Shown: positions 1 to 8,718 of the stretch, piece by piece
Position numbering within the stretch: position 1 is the stretch's first letter
Layout: each line of letters starts with the position of its first letter
Assembly: GCF_900182815.1 (NCBI RefSeq)
Contig: NZ_FXUA01000003.1
Coordinates: 248,001-312,000, forward strand
Length of the DNA stretch: 64,000 nt
Origin: Algoriphagus winogradskyi
GTDB taxonomy: Bacteria > Bacteroidota > Bacteroidia > Cytophagales > Cyclobacteriaceae
Direction: 5' to 3'
Notes under the pieces: generated by a model
Seen by the model: only the letters and a program-made list of their open reading frames with translations
The model's database searches: none
Told to the model about the DNA's origin: nothing
Program-made: the position numbers and the translations under genes

Positions 1-641
1 GCATGGATGATCCCCGTGAAAGGATTCAACAGCATAGAAATGTAATAAATGCTGCGAAACTAAACGGTGTAAAGAAGATTGTCTATACGAGCATAATTGG
101 TGCAGAAGAAAACACTTCCTTTAGCCCAGTAGTAAAAAGTAACCGTCAAACAGAAATCGATGTACAAGAATCCGGATTAGCTTGGGTAATCGGAAGAAAT
201 GGAATCTATATTGAACCGGATTTAGAATATCTGGATAACTATATCAAAGCTGGTGAAATCAGTAATTGTGCCGGGGATGGGAAATGTGCTTATACCAGCA
301 GAAGTGAATTGGCTTATGCTTATACTCAAATGCTTTTGAATGAAAATCTTAAAGGACAGGTGTTCAATCTTGCAGGCAGCCCAATTACACAATCTGAATT
401 AGCAAAGGGAATCAATCAAGTATACAACACTAGTCTAAAGTATGTACCTATCGGTGTAGAAACGTACGAGAATGACAGAAAGGCAGCACTTGGCGATTTC
501 ATGGGGACAATAATTGCAGGGATTTATGAAGGGATTAGAATAGGAGCAAATGATGTCGCGACGGATTTTGAAAAGGTAGCGGGAAGACCACACCTATCCA
601 CCATCGAGATGATAAGTTCCTTTAAAAATCAATCCCGATAG
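1..641 (+). CDS. NmrA-like NAD(P)-binding oxidoreductase, 5' end cut off
   Basis: This is the C-terminal part of an NmrA/QOR2-type atypical short-chain dehydrogenase. The first ATG (position 3) is followed by a segment (QHRNVINAAKLNGVKKIVYTS) that in this family lies about 60-80 residues into the protein, after the glycine-rich nucleotide-binding loop. The true start is therefore probably upstream of the window. Family members bind NAD(P)H and act as quinone reductases or redox sensors; the substrate cannot be told here. The C-terminus (helical, ending SSFKNQSR) looks complete. The next gene starts 27 bp downstream on the same strand, so the two may be co-transcribed. Confidence 0.75.
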   Translation, partial: MDDPRERIQQHRNVINAAKLNGVKKIVYTSIIGAEENTSFSPVVKSNRQTEIDVQESGLAWVIGRNGIYIEPDLEYLDNYIKAGEISNCAGDGKCAYTSRSELAYAYTQMLLNENLKGQVFNLAGSPITQSELAKGINQVYNTSLKYVPIGVETYENDRKAALGDFMGTIIAGIYEGIRIGANDVATDFEKVAGRPHLSTIEMISSFKNQSR

Positions 642-667
642 ATTTGACTTCTGAGCTATAATACATT

Positions 668-1393
668 ATGGGAATAATTGATAGTATTTTGAAAAAGGTC
701 GTGCTGCAAAAGGCGACTATTGTAGAAAAAAGAAGACTTTCAGATTCGGCTTTTCTTATCCGTCTGGAAAGCAAAGGAATTTCGGAAGCTGATTTCGTCC
801 CTGGGCATTTTATCCGCTTAGCAGTAGGACTGGATAAGGAAGGCACTTCTGTAAAAGATAAAGTAAGAAGTTATAGCGTTTGGAATATTGATACGTCACA
901 AGATATCATTGATTTGGCTGTTGCTACACATAGTAATGGAATAGGATCAAAATGGGCTGAAGACTGCACCATTGGTGACGAAATTTATTTCAAATGGAAG
1001 AAAGGCAATTTCTTAGTCGATGACTCCGCGGATAGCTACTTGATGATCGGTGACCTGAGTGCCCTGTCACATCTTTATATGATCAATCGTAACCTCCCAA
1101 ATAAGAAAGTGAAAGGTATCATTTACAGTTCGGACACAGATGATCTGTTCTCTGACATTGACGGCCAAGCTCCATTTGATTTTTACAGTCTACCACATAA
1201 TCCTTCTCAAGAGCTTATTCATAAGGCAAAAGAACTGTTAGCAGACATGACAGGCAAAAAGATCGTTTACATAGCTGGAGATAGCAGAGTTTGTGTAGCA
1301 CTTAACCAGTTTTTCAGGAATGAATTGAACTGGGAAACCAAATTTATCAAAACCAAACCTTTTTGGAATCCCGCCAAAAAAGGTTTGGAATAA
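668..1393 (+). CDS. siderophore-interacting protein (SIP) family FAD reductase
   Basis: A 241-residue cytoplasmic flavoprotein of the siderophore-interacting family, which reduces ferric siderophores or other chelated iron using NAD(P)H. An N-terminal FAD-binding barrel spans about residues 10-110, with the flavin motif VRSYSVW near residue 65. A C-terminal NAD(P)-binding half follows (about 115-235), ending in the tail KPFWNPAKKGLE. The length is normal for the family. No siderophore receptor or synthesis gene is adjacent, so the physiological substrate is unknown. It converges on the GH117 gene at 1440, which marks the edge of the agar locus. Confidence 0.75.
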   Translation: MGIIDSILKKVVLQKATIVEKRRLSDSAFLIRLESKGISEADFVPGHFIRLAVGLDKEGTSVKDKVRSYSVWNIDTSQDIIDLAVATHSNGIGSKWAEDCTIGDEIYFKWKKGNFLVDDSADSYLMIGDLSALSHLYMINRNLPNKKVKGIIYSSDTDDLFSDIDGQAPFDFYSLPHNPSQELIHKAKELLADMTGKKIVYIAGDSRVCVALNQFFRNELNWETKFIKTKPFWNPAKKGLE

Positions 1394-1439
1394 ATAACGA
1401 AAGCTAAACCCAAAAGGGAAACGACGATAATAGTAAGAA

Positions 1440-2705
1440 CTAATTACCCTTTATAAGGGTCTCATTTTCTTCTTGTATTCTCTGCATCTGCTTCTTGCTT
1501 AATCCATGTTGGTAATAGAATTCTGGTTTATAATAGTAATTATGTTTTTTCATTTCTGGATCATGAATATCTAAGCTAAGATCACAATCAAACCTCAGTA
1601 AAATAGCGTGATTTTGCTCCCAGTTTGTCGCATTGGTGATATGTGAGATCCCCCAGGTAATTCCTTTTCCATAGGAGGTATTAGTAAAAGCATCAGGCAT
1701 ATAAGGCCCGGCGGCAGTGGGCATAAGGTTAGTGATAGCGGCAATATCAAAATTAACTCCATCTTCTGCATATTGAATAGTGAAGTGTTCATTCCCATCT
1801 TTGATCACGAGCGCTGCTATTCCTTCCTTGAAGGGAAACAAAGTAGTCTCGTGCCCTGAATTAATCACGGGATTCAAGGGATGTTTCTTAAATGGCCCCA
1901 ATGGATGCTCAGCAATAGCTAATCCTTGCATCCGAACTAAATTTGGATCTCCATCAAAATCAGATTTGTAATACAAATAGATCTTGCCGTTGTGGACAAT
2001 GGGTTGAGGATCATGAATAGAATATTGATCCCAGTCCCCTTCATCTCCATTGGGAATGACTATTTCATTATAAGCTGTCCAGGGTCCATCTGGAGAATCT
2101 GCATATGAAACTGCCACCGGACAATCATCTCCTCTTTTGCCACTAGCTTCCATAAACCCCTGATAGTATAAATAATACTTCCCTTCCCATAGCAAAATAT
2201 CAGTAGTAGTTACAGACCTCCAGCCTATCTGTGGCTTTGGTGGCCTTGGAACCGCCACTCCTTGCTCTTCCCATTGAATGCCATCCTTACTTGTAGCATA
2301 CCAAATCTCTGAAAGATCCCAATCTGATGAAGGAATGGTATCGTTTGATTTTTCTGGACCTTGGGGAGATACAGGAGTGTTTCTATAAGTATACCAGACG
2401 TAATATTTGCCGTTAACAAAAATCACTTTGGAAGGGTCGCGTCTAGAGATGGTGCCATCATGTCCATTGTAGTCAAAGCCCTTCAGTTCAGTATACTTGA
2501 ATTGAGTATAAAGCTCGTTCTCCTCAGGCCGTGCTGCTGGATATGCATCGTAATTCCTTTCCATTGCCTTACTCAAAGGGAATTCGGGTTTTTCTTTAGG
2601 TAAAAGAAAAGGAAAAGCTCTAGTGGCAGTTTCTTCTTGGGCAAAACCTGTTAAAGTTGTAGTCATGACAACCACAAAGAGAAAAATGATTCTTCGGAAT
2701 TTCAT
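1440..2705 (-). CDS. GH117 alpha-1,3-(3,6-anhydro)-L-galactosidase-like, secreted
   Basis: A 421-residue five-bladed beta-propeller enzyme of family GH117, which removes 3,6-anhydro-L-galactose from the non-reducing end of neoagaro-oligosaccharides. A Sec signal peptide (about 1-22, cleavage near GFAQ) has no lipobox, so the protein is probably periplasmic. The three positions that serve catalysis in characterised GH117 enzymes appear conserved: Asp90 in RRDPSKVIF, Asp232 in IHDPQPI and His285 in NSGHETT. It is the last gene of the operon running 8546 to 1440, 86 bp after the GH16 gene. It lacks the N-terminal segment seen in the paralogue at 17842-19044, so the two may differ in substrate, for example in tolerance of sulfated or methylated neighbours. 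Confidence 0.82.
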   Translation of the reverse strand: MKFRRIIFLFVVVMTTTLTGFAQEETATRAFPFLLPKEKPEFPLSKAMERNYDAYPAARPEENELYTQFKYTELKGFDYNGHDGTISRRDPSKVIFVNGKYYVWYTYRNTPVSPQGPEKSNDTIPSSDWDLSEIWYATSKDGIQWEEQGVAVPRPPKPQIGWRSVTTTDILLWEGKYYLYYQGFMEASGKRGDDCPVAVSYADSPDGPWTAYNEIVIPNGDEGDWDQYSIHDPQPIVHNGKIYLYYKSDFDGDPNLVRMQGLAIAEHPLGPFKKHPLNPVINSGHETTLFPFKEGIAALVIKDGNEHFTIQYAEDGVNFDIAAITNLMPTAAGPYMPDAFTNTSYGKGITWGISHITNATNWEQNHAILLRFDCDLSLDIHDPEMKKHNYYYKPEFYYQHGLSKKQMQRIQEENETLIKGN

Positions 2706-2791
2706 TTTAGTTATTTTAGAGGGTATTAGGAATGCTGTTAAATGTATTTATAATCTCGGCTCACGCCAGTTAGTAAGGGTAAAGCAAACTC

Positions 2792-3835
2792 TCAATTTTT
2801 CAACACTGGTTTGAAAATACGAATCCAATCCACTTTAAACGTGTGGTCTTCGGTCTTTGCCAATTCGCTATCTGTAGGAGTGTAGGTATCTGATTTTTTG
2901 CCCGAAGCCGGCGTAGATCTCCAGGTCTGATCTTCGGTATTGATGATGATGTCCATTTCCTTACTTAAGCCAGTTCGGGTATCCTTTGCAGTATTGCCTG
3001 GATCTTCACTATTCGTATAAAAATTAGGGTCAATCATGTCCTTCCCTGAAACTGTCCTCACCAACTTCCCATCAATGTAATACTCCAGATGCCATGGGTC
3101 TCGCCAGTAAACTCCGTATCGATGGTATTCTTCCCTCCAAATCGTACTGCCGTCATAGTACCAGCTTCCTGCGTCGGTTGGCTGATAATCAGCAAATGGG
3201 TTACGGATGAAAACGTGATGACTAATATGAATTCGCTTTTCATACCAAGTATGCGCAGCCCCCGCACTCTCTGAGAACTGCCCTCCATAGGCCTCCACAA
3301 TATCTATTTCCTGTGTGTCATCAGGACTTAACAACCATACATCGGAGGCCAAAGTGGAGTTCATCACCTTGGCATAAGCCTCCACATACACCGGATACTG
3401 CACGCGGGTTTTGCCTGTAACACATCCTTGATTTATCAGGGCAGTGCCTTCTTTTCTGGAAGAACGCAGCTGCAATTGCCCATCCTTCACCTGTACGTGA
3501 TCTCGTTTCCATTCAGTAAGCCCTGGGCCTGCCCAGGAATTATGGTAAAAATCATCCCATTTGTCAGAGAATTGAACGCCTTTGTTTGCTGCTGGTGCCA
3601 AGTATTCAAAATCATCTGAAAATTCCTGGAATTCCCATTTCATATTTTCTCCTGGATTGGCTGGTACAGGTATAGTCTTCCAATTAGTTTCTACTACGGG
3701 AATGCTATCCGGTTTTTGTATAGGGTCGAGAATATCATCATCTATCCCTCCATTTGAGCAACTGATCAATGCGATCATAGACCCCAAAATCCCGGCTGAG
3801 ATCAAGGAAAAAGCGTTATTCAAGGTGAATTTCAT
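2792..3835 (-). CDS. GH16 beta-agarase (lipoprotein)
   Basis: An endo-acting GH16 enzyme, closest by eye to beta-agarases, that cleaves beta-1,4 bonds of agarose. I chose the ATG at 3835 (347 residues) over an in-frame ATG at 3874, because only the shorter form starts with a typical lipoprotein signal (MKFTLNNAF... ALISCS, Cys26) and leaves 16 bp after the preceding gene. The catalytic signature is QEIDIVEAYG (Glu176 nucleophile, Asp178, Glu181 acid/base). SHHVFIRNPFADYQPTDAG and the KVDWIRIFKP end are typical of agarases. It is probably a membrane-anchored, possibly surface, enzyme producing oligosaccharides for SusC/SusD uptake. A porphyranase activity cannot be excluded from sequence alone. 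Confidence 0.86.
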   Translation of the reverse strand: MKFTLNNAFSLISAGILGSMIALISCSNGGIDDDILDPIQKPDSIPVVETNWKTIPVPANPGENMKWEFQEFSDDFEYLAPAANKGVQFSDKWDDFYHNSWAGPGLTEWKRDHVQVKDGQLQLRSSRKEGTALINQGCVTGKTRVQYPVYVEAYAKVMNSTLASDVWLLSPDDTQEIDIVEAYGGQFSESAGAAHTWYEKRIHISHHVFIRNPFADYQPTDAGSWYYDGSTIWREEYHRYGVYWRDPWHLEYYIDGKLVRTVSGKDMIDPNFYTNSEDPGNTAKDTRTGLSKEMDIIINTEDQTWRSTPASGKKSDTYTPTDSELAKTEDHTFKVDWIRIFKPVLKN

Positions 3836-3851
3836 TTTATTTATCGTTGGT

Positions 3852-4655
3852 TTATTTAAAACTAGTTTGATCAAAAAATCGAAGTGAACGCTCCAAGTGA
3901 CTCTGCCAATACGTCCACTCGTGTCCTCCTTCTAACTCCTCGTATTCATGCGTCACTCCCAATTCAAGCAGCTGCGTGTGAAGCAATCGATTCCCTTCAA
4001 TGAGTTCATCCGATTTGCCACAGTCAAACCTCATAGGAGGAAGCTTAGCTGCATTCTTTCTTACACTAGCTATCACATCCATCTCCTGACTCATCAAGTC
4101 GAATGAGTCTAGCGGCTCCTCCACAAAATCTCCCATTTCAGAAAATTTGGTAATCGCACTGTGTGCAGAGATAGCTTTGAATTGATCAGGAAACTCAGCG
4201 CCCAATCGCAAGGCACCATATCCTCCCATCGACAGTCCTGTGATGCATAAGGGTGAGTTTTCGCTGGCCTGAGAGATATTTTCATAGACAGCCCTGGGTA
4301 CATCGGAGACGATCCACTGCGCAAAGTCCTTTATCCTATGCCTCAGGTACCCAGAACCATCTCCCCAAAGTCCATCCGATGGCATCGCGATAATTGCAGG
4401 TCGGATCTCTCCGGACTCCATCATTCGCTTGGAAGTATGATGCGCCCCGCCTTTCATAGCCCAAACCCACGCACTACCATACACCCCATGCAGCAAGATG
4501 TAGATCGGCAAATCAGTCATGCCTTCGAGTACATCCGGTACAAAAAGACATATATCCCCTCGCCCTTTCAGGTTTGGAGTTTTCACGGTGAGAAAGCGTA
4601 ATCCATCCTGCTCAAATTTCTCGTCTGATAATTCAATTGTTCTGAAACTGCTCAT
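3852..4655 (-). CDS. esterase D / S-formylglutathione hydrolase-like alpha/beta hydrolase
   Basis: A 267-residue cytoplasmic alpha/beta hydrolase of the esterase D (putative esterase) family. The oxyanion segment LLHGVYGSAWVW lies near residue 55, the nucleophile elbow is GLSMGGYGAL near residue 145, and the likely catalytic His is in GGHEWTYW near the C-terminus. There is no signal peptide. It is 9 bp downstream of a zinc alcohol dehydrogenase and in one operon with a P450, ferredoxin and reductase. P450 demethylation of 6-O-methylgalactose releases formaldehyde. A plausible role is therefore hydrolysis of a formyl-thiol adduct after dehydrogenase oxidation, but sugar-ester hydrolysis is also possible. 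Confidence 0.68.
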   Translation of the reverse strand: MSSFRTIELSDEKFEQDGLRFLTVKTPNLKGRGDICLFVPDVLEGMTDLPIYILLHGVYGSAWVWAMKGGAHHTSKRMMESGEIRPAIIAMPSDGLWGDGSGYLRHRIKDFAQWIVSDVPRAVYENISQASENSPLCITGLSMGGYGALRLGAEFPDQFKAISAHSAITKFSEMGDFVEEPLDSFDLMSQEMDVIASVRKNAAKLPPMRFDCGKSDELIEGNRLLHTQLLELGVTHEYEELEGGHEWTYWQSHLERSLRFFDQTSFK

Positions 4656-4664
4656 CGTTTTGAT

Positions 4665-5783
4665 TTAGGGGAAAACAATAACTCCTTTGGCATTCTTTCC
4701 AGTAAGCATATCATCAAATGCCTGCTGTAAGTCTTCCAAGTCGTATTCTCGAGTGATCATCTGATCCAGCTTTAGCTCTCCTTTTTTATAGAGCTGGATG
4801 ATTTTTGGAAAATCTAGTTGAGGCCGGCATTTGCCGTAAAGTGGATTGATGTAGATCTTGTCCCATTCAAAAAGTCTCATATCAATACTGATTTCCTCTT
4901 CTATGCCACTGACTTGGACGGCCGTTCCGGCATTCCTCACCATGGCCAATGGCGCAGCACCCAAAGCCGGAATAGCAGTGCATTCAAAAGCATAATCCGC
5001 CCCTCTTCCACCCAAAAGCTCTTTTACTTGTTCCGCAGCTGTCAATAGTCCACTATCATCCTTTTCTGCCAGGATCAAATCTGTCGCTCCAAATTCCCTC
5101 GCGAACTCTAGCTTGTTAGGATTCACGTCTATCGCGATGATCCGGGAGGCCCCGGAAATTTTGCAGGCATTGATCACATTCAGGCCAACGCCTCCGCATC
5201 CCAAGATCACTGCAGAACTTCCAGCCTTAAGCTTGGCAGCATTGACCACCGATCCATATCCCGTCATCACCCCGCAACTCACAATACTTGCCGCGGAGAA
5301 ATTAAGATCTTTCTCACTGACCTTGACCACTGCTGATTCCTTGACTAAGGCATACTCGCTGAGTGTGCCGAGGTTAAAAGAACGCTCGATGCTTTTTCCA
5401 TTCCACTGCGTACTCGCAAGATTGGCATGACTGGGCGTATGTCCATTTCCACCTGCTACTACAGGCGAATTGTTTTCGCAGATATGCTGATGACCTTCCT
5501 GACATTGAAAACATTGCATGCAGGGTGTAGCCCAATTCAAGATCACCTGATCTCCTACCTGCACACGTTTCACTGCAGAGCCGACGTTCTCGACTATACC
5601 CGCACCTTCATGTCCCATCACGATGGGCTTGCCCCAAGTGAGGGAATCATAATCTGTATGACAAAGCCCAGCGGCTTTCATCTTTACCAAGACCTCGTCT
5701 TCCTGAGGATCAGAAATCGTCACTGGGCTGATGATAAAAGTGCCGTCGCCCATTGCTACCGCACTTTTAGAAGAAATTGACAT
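4665..5783 (-). CDS. zinc-dependent alcohol dehydrogenase, class III-like
   Basis: A 372-residue zinc alcohol dehydrogenase of the MDR superfamily, most like class III (formaldehyde/thiol-adduct) enzymes. Catalytic zinc ligands are visible in GLCHTDYD, GHEGAG and SCGVMTG. Structural zinc cysteines lie in the loop CMQCFQCQEGHQHIC, and the nucleotide motif is GCGGVGLN. It sits 33 bp after the ferredoxin reductase and 9 bp before the esterase. Dehydrogenases of this kind accompany P450s in red-algal galactan loci of marine Bacteroidota. Formaldehyde oxidation is the natural inference, because formaldehyde is the demethylation by-product. The cofactor thiol and true substrate are not shown by the sequence. 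Confidence 0.76.
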   Translation of the reverse strand: MSISSKSAVAMGDGTFIISPVTISDPQEDEVLVKMKAAGLCHTDYDSLTWGKPIVMGHEGAGIVENVGSAVKRVQVGDQVILNWATPCMQCFQCQEGHQHICENNSPVVAGGNGHTPSHANLASTQWNGKSIERSFNLGTLSEYALVKESAVVKVSEKDLNFSAASIVSCGVMTGYGSVVNAAKLKAGSSAVILGCGGVGLNVINACKISGASRIIAIDVNPNKLEFAREFGATDLILAEKDDSGLLTAAEQVKELLGGRGADYAFECTAIPALGAAPLAMVRNAGTAVQVSGIEEEISIDMRLFEWDKIYINPLYGKCRPQLDFPKIIQLYKKGELKLDQMITREYDLEDLQQAFDDMLTGKNAKGVIVFP

Positions 5784-5816
5784 AATGGGTTTATTTAAAA
5801 TTGTCTAATGACTCTG

Positions 5817-7073
5817 TTAAGCTAAGATGATTGCAGCCTTAAATTCCAGCTTAGAATCTTGGAGTTTCGCTTTGTCTAGTAATTGTCTAGTTTTTATAAA
5901 CTTTGTTCCCCAGACATAGGCTTTGGCATGATTCACAGCATCCACTGCAAGCAACTTTTCCCCTTGGAAATACCAGACTGAGAAACTTCTATCGCCTTCT
6001 TCCCTGCGGAAAACAAGCTCTGTGAAGCCTTCCGATAGACCTACGATCTGCAATTTGACATCATACTGATCTGACCAAAACCAAGGAACAGCGTCGTATG
6101 CGACTGCCTTGCCAGCGATAGCAGCCGCTGCTATTTTCGCCTGATCGACGGCATTTTGAACGCATTCCAAGCGAACAAAACGATCGAAATGGATATTGTG
6201 ATGGTAGGTGCAATCCCCGATCGCATATATATTCGGGTCATTGGCTTGGCCATGAGCATCTACATGAATGCCGTTTGATACTTCCAAACCCGCACCTGCA
6301 GCCAACTCAGTATTGACATGAATGCCGACACCCACCACGATTAAATCTGCGGGAAATCGTGCTCCATCTGAGCATATAACTTCAGCGATATGGTCCGTGC
6401 TCTCGATGGCAGTGATGTTTTTATTGGTGAAGATTTCTACCCCGTTTTCTGCATGTAGCTGCGCAAAAAAGTCTGACATTTCAGAGGTCGTGATCCGGGA
6501 AAGGATTCGGGCTTCCCGCTCCAAGACAGAAACTGAGGCCCCCAATTTTTTGAGCGAAGCAGCGGTCTCTAAGCCAATGTATCCACCACCGATAACCACT
6601 ACCTTGGGGTTTGGTGTGCGACTAAGCACCTCCCGGATTTTCTTGACGTCTGAGGCCGTCCGTAGCGGAAAAACATTGGATGCTTCTTGAATCCCCACAA
6701 TAGCCGGAATAATCGGCCTCGCTCCTGTCGCTAAGACTAATTTATCATAGGATAAAGAGCTTTCTTCTTGCAGGACAATCGTCTTCCCCTCGCGATCAAT
6801 CGAGTTCACTTTCAGGCCCAACCTCAGCTCGATTCCTTCCTTAGCATAGCTATCTTCCGCTTTCAGCAAGGTATAGCCGCTCTCCTCTGTGCTTTGCAAA
6901 TAGGATTTAGAAAGTGGTGGGCGATGATAGGGAAGCTGTAGATCGGAGTCAATCAGCACGATCTCTCCTAGCCAACCTTCTTTGCGCAGGGCGAAAGCGA
7001 AATTCACGCCCGCATGACTAGCACCGACTACCACGCAACGTGAAAATGAGGCCTCTTTCAATTCAGGACTCAC
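5817..7073 (-). CDS. ferredoxin reductase (putidaredoxin reductase-like), P450 partner
   Basis: A 418-residue FAD- and NAD(P)H-binding reductase of the putidaredoxin/rubredoxin reductase type. It passes electrons to the neighbouring 2Fe-2S ferredoxin. The FAD motif is VVGASHAG (residues about 14-21), the NAD(P)H motif is VIGGGYIGLE near residue 160, and a second FAD segment reads IYAIGDC near residue 285. A C-terminal reductase domain follows. Translation most likely starts at a GTG: the ferredoxin stop TGA overlaps it as GTGA, so the two genes are translationally coupled. A reductase, ferredoxin and P450 in that arrangement form a complete class I P450 system. Confidence 0.88.
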   Translation of the reverse strand: MSPELKEASFSRCVVVGASHAGVNFAFALRKEGWLGEIVLIDSDLQLPYHRPPLSKSYLQSTEESGYTLLKAEDSYAKEGIELRLGLKVNSIDREGKTIVLQEESSLSYDKLVLATGARPIIPAIVGIQEASNVFPLRTASDVKKIREVLSRTPNPKVVVIGGGYIGLETAASLKKLGASVSVLEREARILSRITTSEMSDFFAQLHAENGVEIFTNKNITAIESTDHIAEVICSDGARFPADLIVVGVGIHVNTELAAGAGLEVSNGIHVDAHGQANDPNIYAIGDCTYHHNIHFDRFVRLECVQNAVDQAKIAAAAIAGKAVAYDAVPWFWSDQYDVKLQIVGLSEGFTELVFRREEGDRSFSVWYFQGEKLLAVDAVNHAKAYVWGTKFIKTRQLLDKAKLQDSKLEFKAAIILA

Positions 7074-7378
7074 CTAGCCACGTTTAAAACCAATCCATCA
7101 ATGGCATCTGAGATTTCTATCTGACAACAAAGTCGGCTAAACTCATTGGCATTGTCATCCAATTCGAGCATATCAGTTTCTATCTCGCTAGCTGCTCCCG
7201 CCCTTTCCAAACCCTCAGGACTAAGATACACGTGACAGGTCGCGCAGGAGCAAACGCCCCCGCAGTCGCCATCGATGCCTGTGACGCCGTTTGCTACTGC
7301 CAGCGCCATCGCCGAACCGGCATTGCCTTCGAGTGTAATAGATTGTTTGTCTCTTGTAATAAAAGTGATTTTTGCCAT
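7070..7378 (-). CDS. 2Fe-2S ferredoxin (adrenodoxin/putidaredoxin type), P450 partner
   Basis: A 102-residue plant/vertebrate-type 2Fe-2S ferredoxin. The cluster ligands are Cys39, Cys45, Cys48 and Cys85 (pattern C-x5-C-x2-C, then LCCQI), the spacing found in P450-partner ferredoxins such as putidaredoxin. It lies 4 bp after the P450 gene and overlaps the reductase gene by 4 bp. The only reasonable role is to shuttle single electrons from the reductase to the P450. An extra cysteine (Cys84) is present next to the last ligand. Confidence 0.9.
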   Translation of the reverse strand: MAKITFITRDKQSITLEGNAGSAMALAVANGVTGIDGDCGGVCSCATCHVYLSPEGLERAGAASEIETDMLELDDNANEFSRLCCQIEISDAIDGLVLNVAR

Positions 7379-7382
7379 GGGA

Positions 7383-8546
7383 TTACTTGTTTAGTGGACT
7401 GAGTTTTACAGTAAGTTGATGATAGCCAACCTTACGCCTATACTTCTTCCAGTCTTCTATATTGTCTTCGGAACTCAAAATTTCAATTTTTCCTATTTGA
7501 TGCGAAAGTGTAGAAAGCAGGATCCGCATGATTTGTCTTGCATGAGTAGCACCCAGACAATTGTGGTGACTAAAGCCGAAGCCGACATGTGGATTGACCT
7601 TCCGATCCAGCACGATTTCGTTAGCATTTTCAAAAATCCCTTCGTCTCGATTTGCAGAAGCCCAACAAAGTGAAACCCGGCTTTTCGCTTTGATCGCATG
7701 CTCACAGACCTGTGTATCTTCCGTGACTTCTCTTCCCATTTGCGTCAGGGGCGAAAAATATCGGATCATTTCCTCCACCGCATTCCCGATCAGCTCTGGT
7801 TCTTGGCGCAAGCGCGCCAGCCCCTCGGGGTGATCGGCAAAGTATGCGATCGCATTGGTCACCGCATTGATCACTGTGTCCCTGCCTCCTGCGAAAGTCA
7901 AAACCATCACACCCTTGGCTTCCTCTTTGGTCAGTTTCTTTCCCTCAACTTCTGAATTGAGCAAAACCGAATATAAATCCTCACCGGGCTGCGCAATTGT
8001 CCGATCGAGTTGTGCCTCGATGTAGTCATATAGCACATTTGCCTTGTCTCCATCGAGTGCTTCTCCCTCACTACGGAAGACGTGTGTACCCCAAGAAATC
8101 CAAGTCTCGGACTCCTCAAGAGGGGTATTGAGCAGAAGCGTCAAGGCCTTGGATTGGAGTGGCAGAGCAAAGTCTTCCACAATCTCAACGGTCTGCTTAC
8201 AAAGCGCATCCGCGACGATTGACTCAATCTGAGCGGTTAGTTTAGCTTGATTTTCTGGATCCAAAGGACGTCTAAACCAAGGTTCGATCAAGGCTCGGTA
8301 TGCTCCATGCTTCGGCGGATCTACCTCAAAGGGTATCTGCCGCGTGTCCCGAATGCTAACTTCCGAAGGGACGACGATCCGACCTGGCTGAGTCTCAGAA
8401 GTAAAACTCTTGTAATTATGCGCTGTCTTCCGCACATCTTTGTGCCGCAGCAACATCGTGACCTTGTCATTCTGATCGTCTATTTCAAGAACGCCGTCTT
8501 CTTTTCTGGCTGTTTCAAAGGGATCAGGAAAAGTGCTTGTTTTCAT
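7383..8546 (-). CDS. cytochrome P450, probable 6-O-methyl-D-galactose demethylase
   Basis: A soluble 387-residue bacterial P450. The I-helix oxygen-activation motif is AGGRDT, the K-helix ExxR is in EEMIRYFSP, and the haem loop is FGFSHHNCLGATHAR with the ligand Cys near residue 329. Related P450s in agar/porphyran loci of Zobellia and Formosa oxidatively remove the 6-O-methyl group of D-galactose, releasing formaldehyde. The assignment here rests on context: the operon contains its ferredoxin and reductase, an alcohol dehydrogenase, an esterase, a GH16 agarase and a GH117 enzyme. The protein has no export signal, so it must act on imported monosaccharide in the cytoplasm. It is the first gene of the operon. 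Confidence 0.85.
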   Translation of the reverse strand: MKTSTFPDPFETARKEDGVLEIDDQNDKVTMLLRHKDVRKTAHNYKSFTSETQPGRIVVPSEVSIRDTRQIPFEVDPPKHGAYRALIEPWFRRPLDPENQAKLTAQIESIVADALCKQTVEIVEDFALPLQSKALTLLLNTPLEESETWISWGTHVFRSEGEALDGDKANVLYDYIEAQLDRTIAQPGEDLYSVLLNSEVEGKKLTKEEAKGVMVLTFAGGRDTVINAVTNAIAYFADHPEGLARLRQEPELIGNAVEEMIRYFSPLTQMGREVTEDTQVCEHAIKAKSRVSLCWASANRDEGIFENANEIVLDRKVNPHVGFGFSHHNCLGATHARQIMRILLSTLSHQIGKIEILSSEDNIEDWKKYRRKVGYHQLTVKLSPLNK

Positions 8547-8718
8547 TTGTACAGGTTTTGGGTTTCTTCATCCGTAATCAACTCTACAAGTATCAGGTTT
8601 TTTCTATTGAGATAAATAGTCGTTTTTGACAGATTAGTTATCTATCCTGTCTACTATTGGAAAAAATCACGTATTTTCAGACCAAATAGATTATTTTCAT
8701 GAACAAATCCATGTTACG
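8547..8718. promoter_or_regulatory. divergent control region between P450 operon and AraC regulator
   Basis: This 172-bp spacer must hold the promoters of the leftward P450 operon and the rightward AraC gene. It is A/T-rich in the middle. A spaced inverted repeat, GACAG at 8628-8632 and CTGTC at 8647-8651, is a possible regulator site. A box reading AACCCAAA on the minus strand lies at 8557-8564, about 10 nt before the P450 start codon. AraC regulators often control the adjacent divergent operon, which is the inference here; no defined operator is proven. Confidence 0.45.

Noticed and set aside
1446..1460. ACCCTT/AAGGGT hairpin between the SIP and GH117 genes as a terminator
   Set aside because: It lies inside the 3' end of the GH117 gene, has a six-base stem and no T run on either strand.
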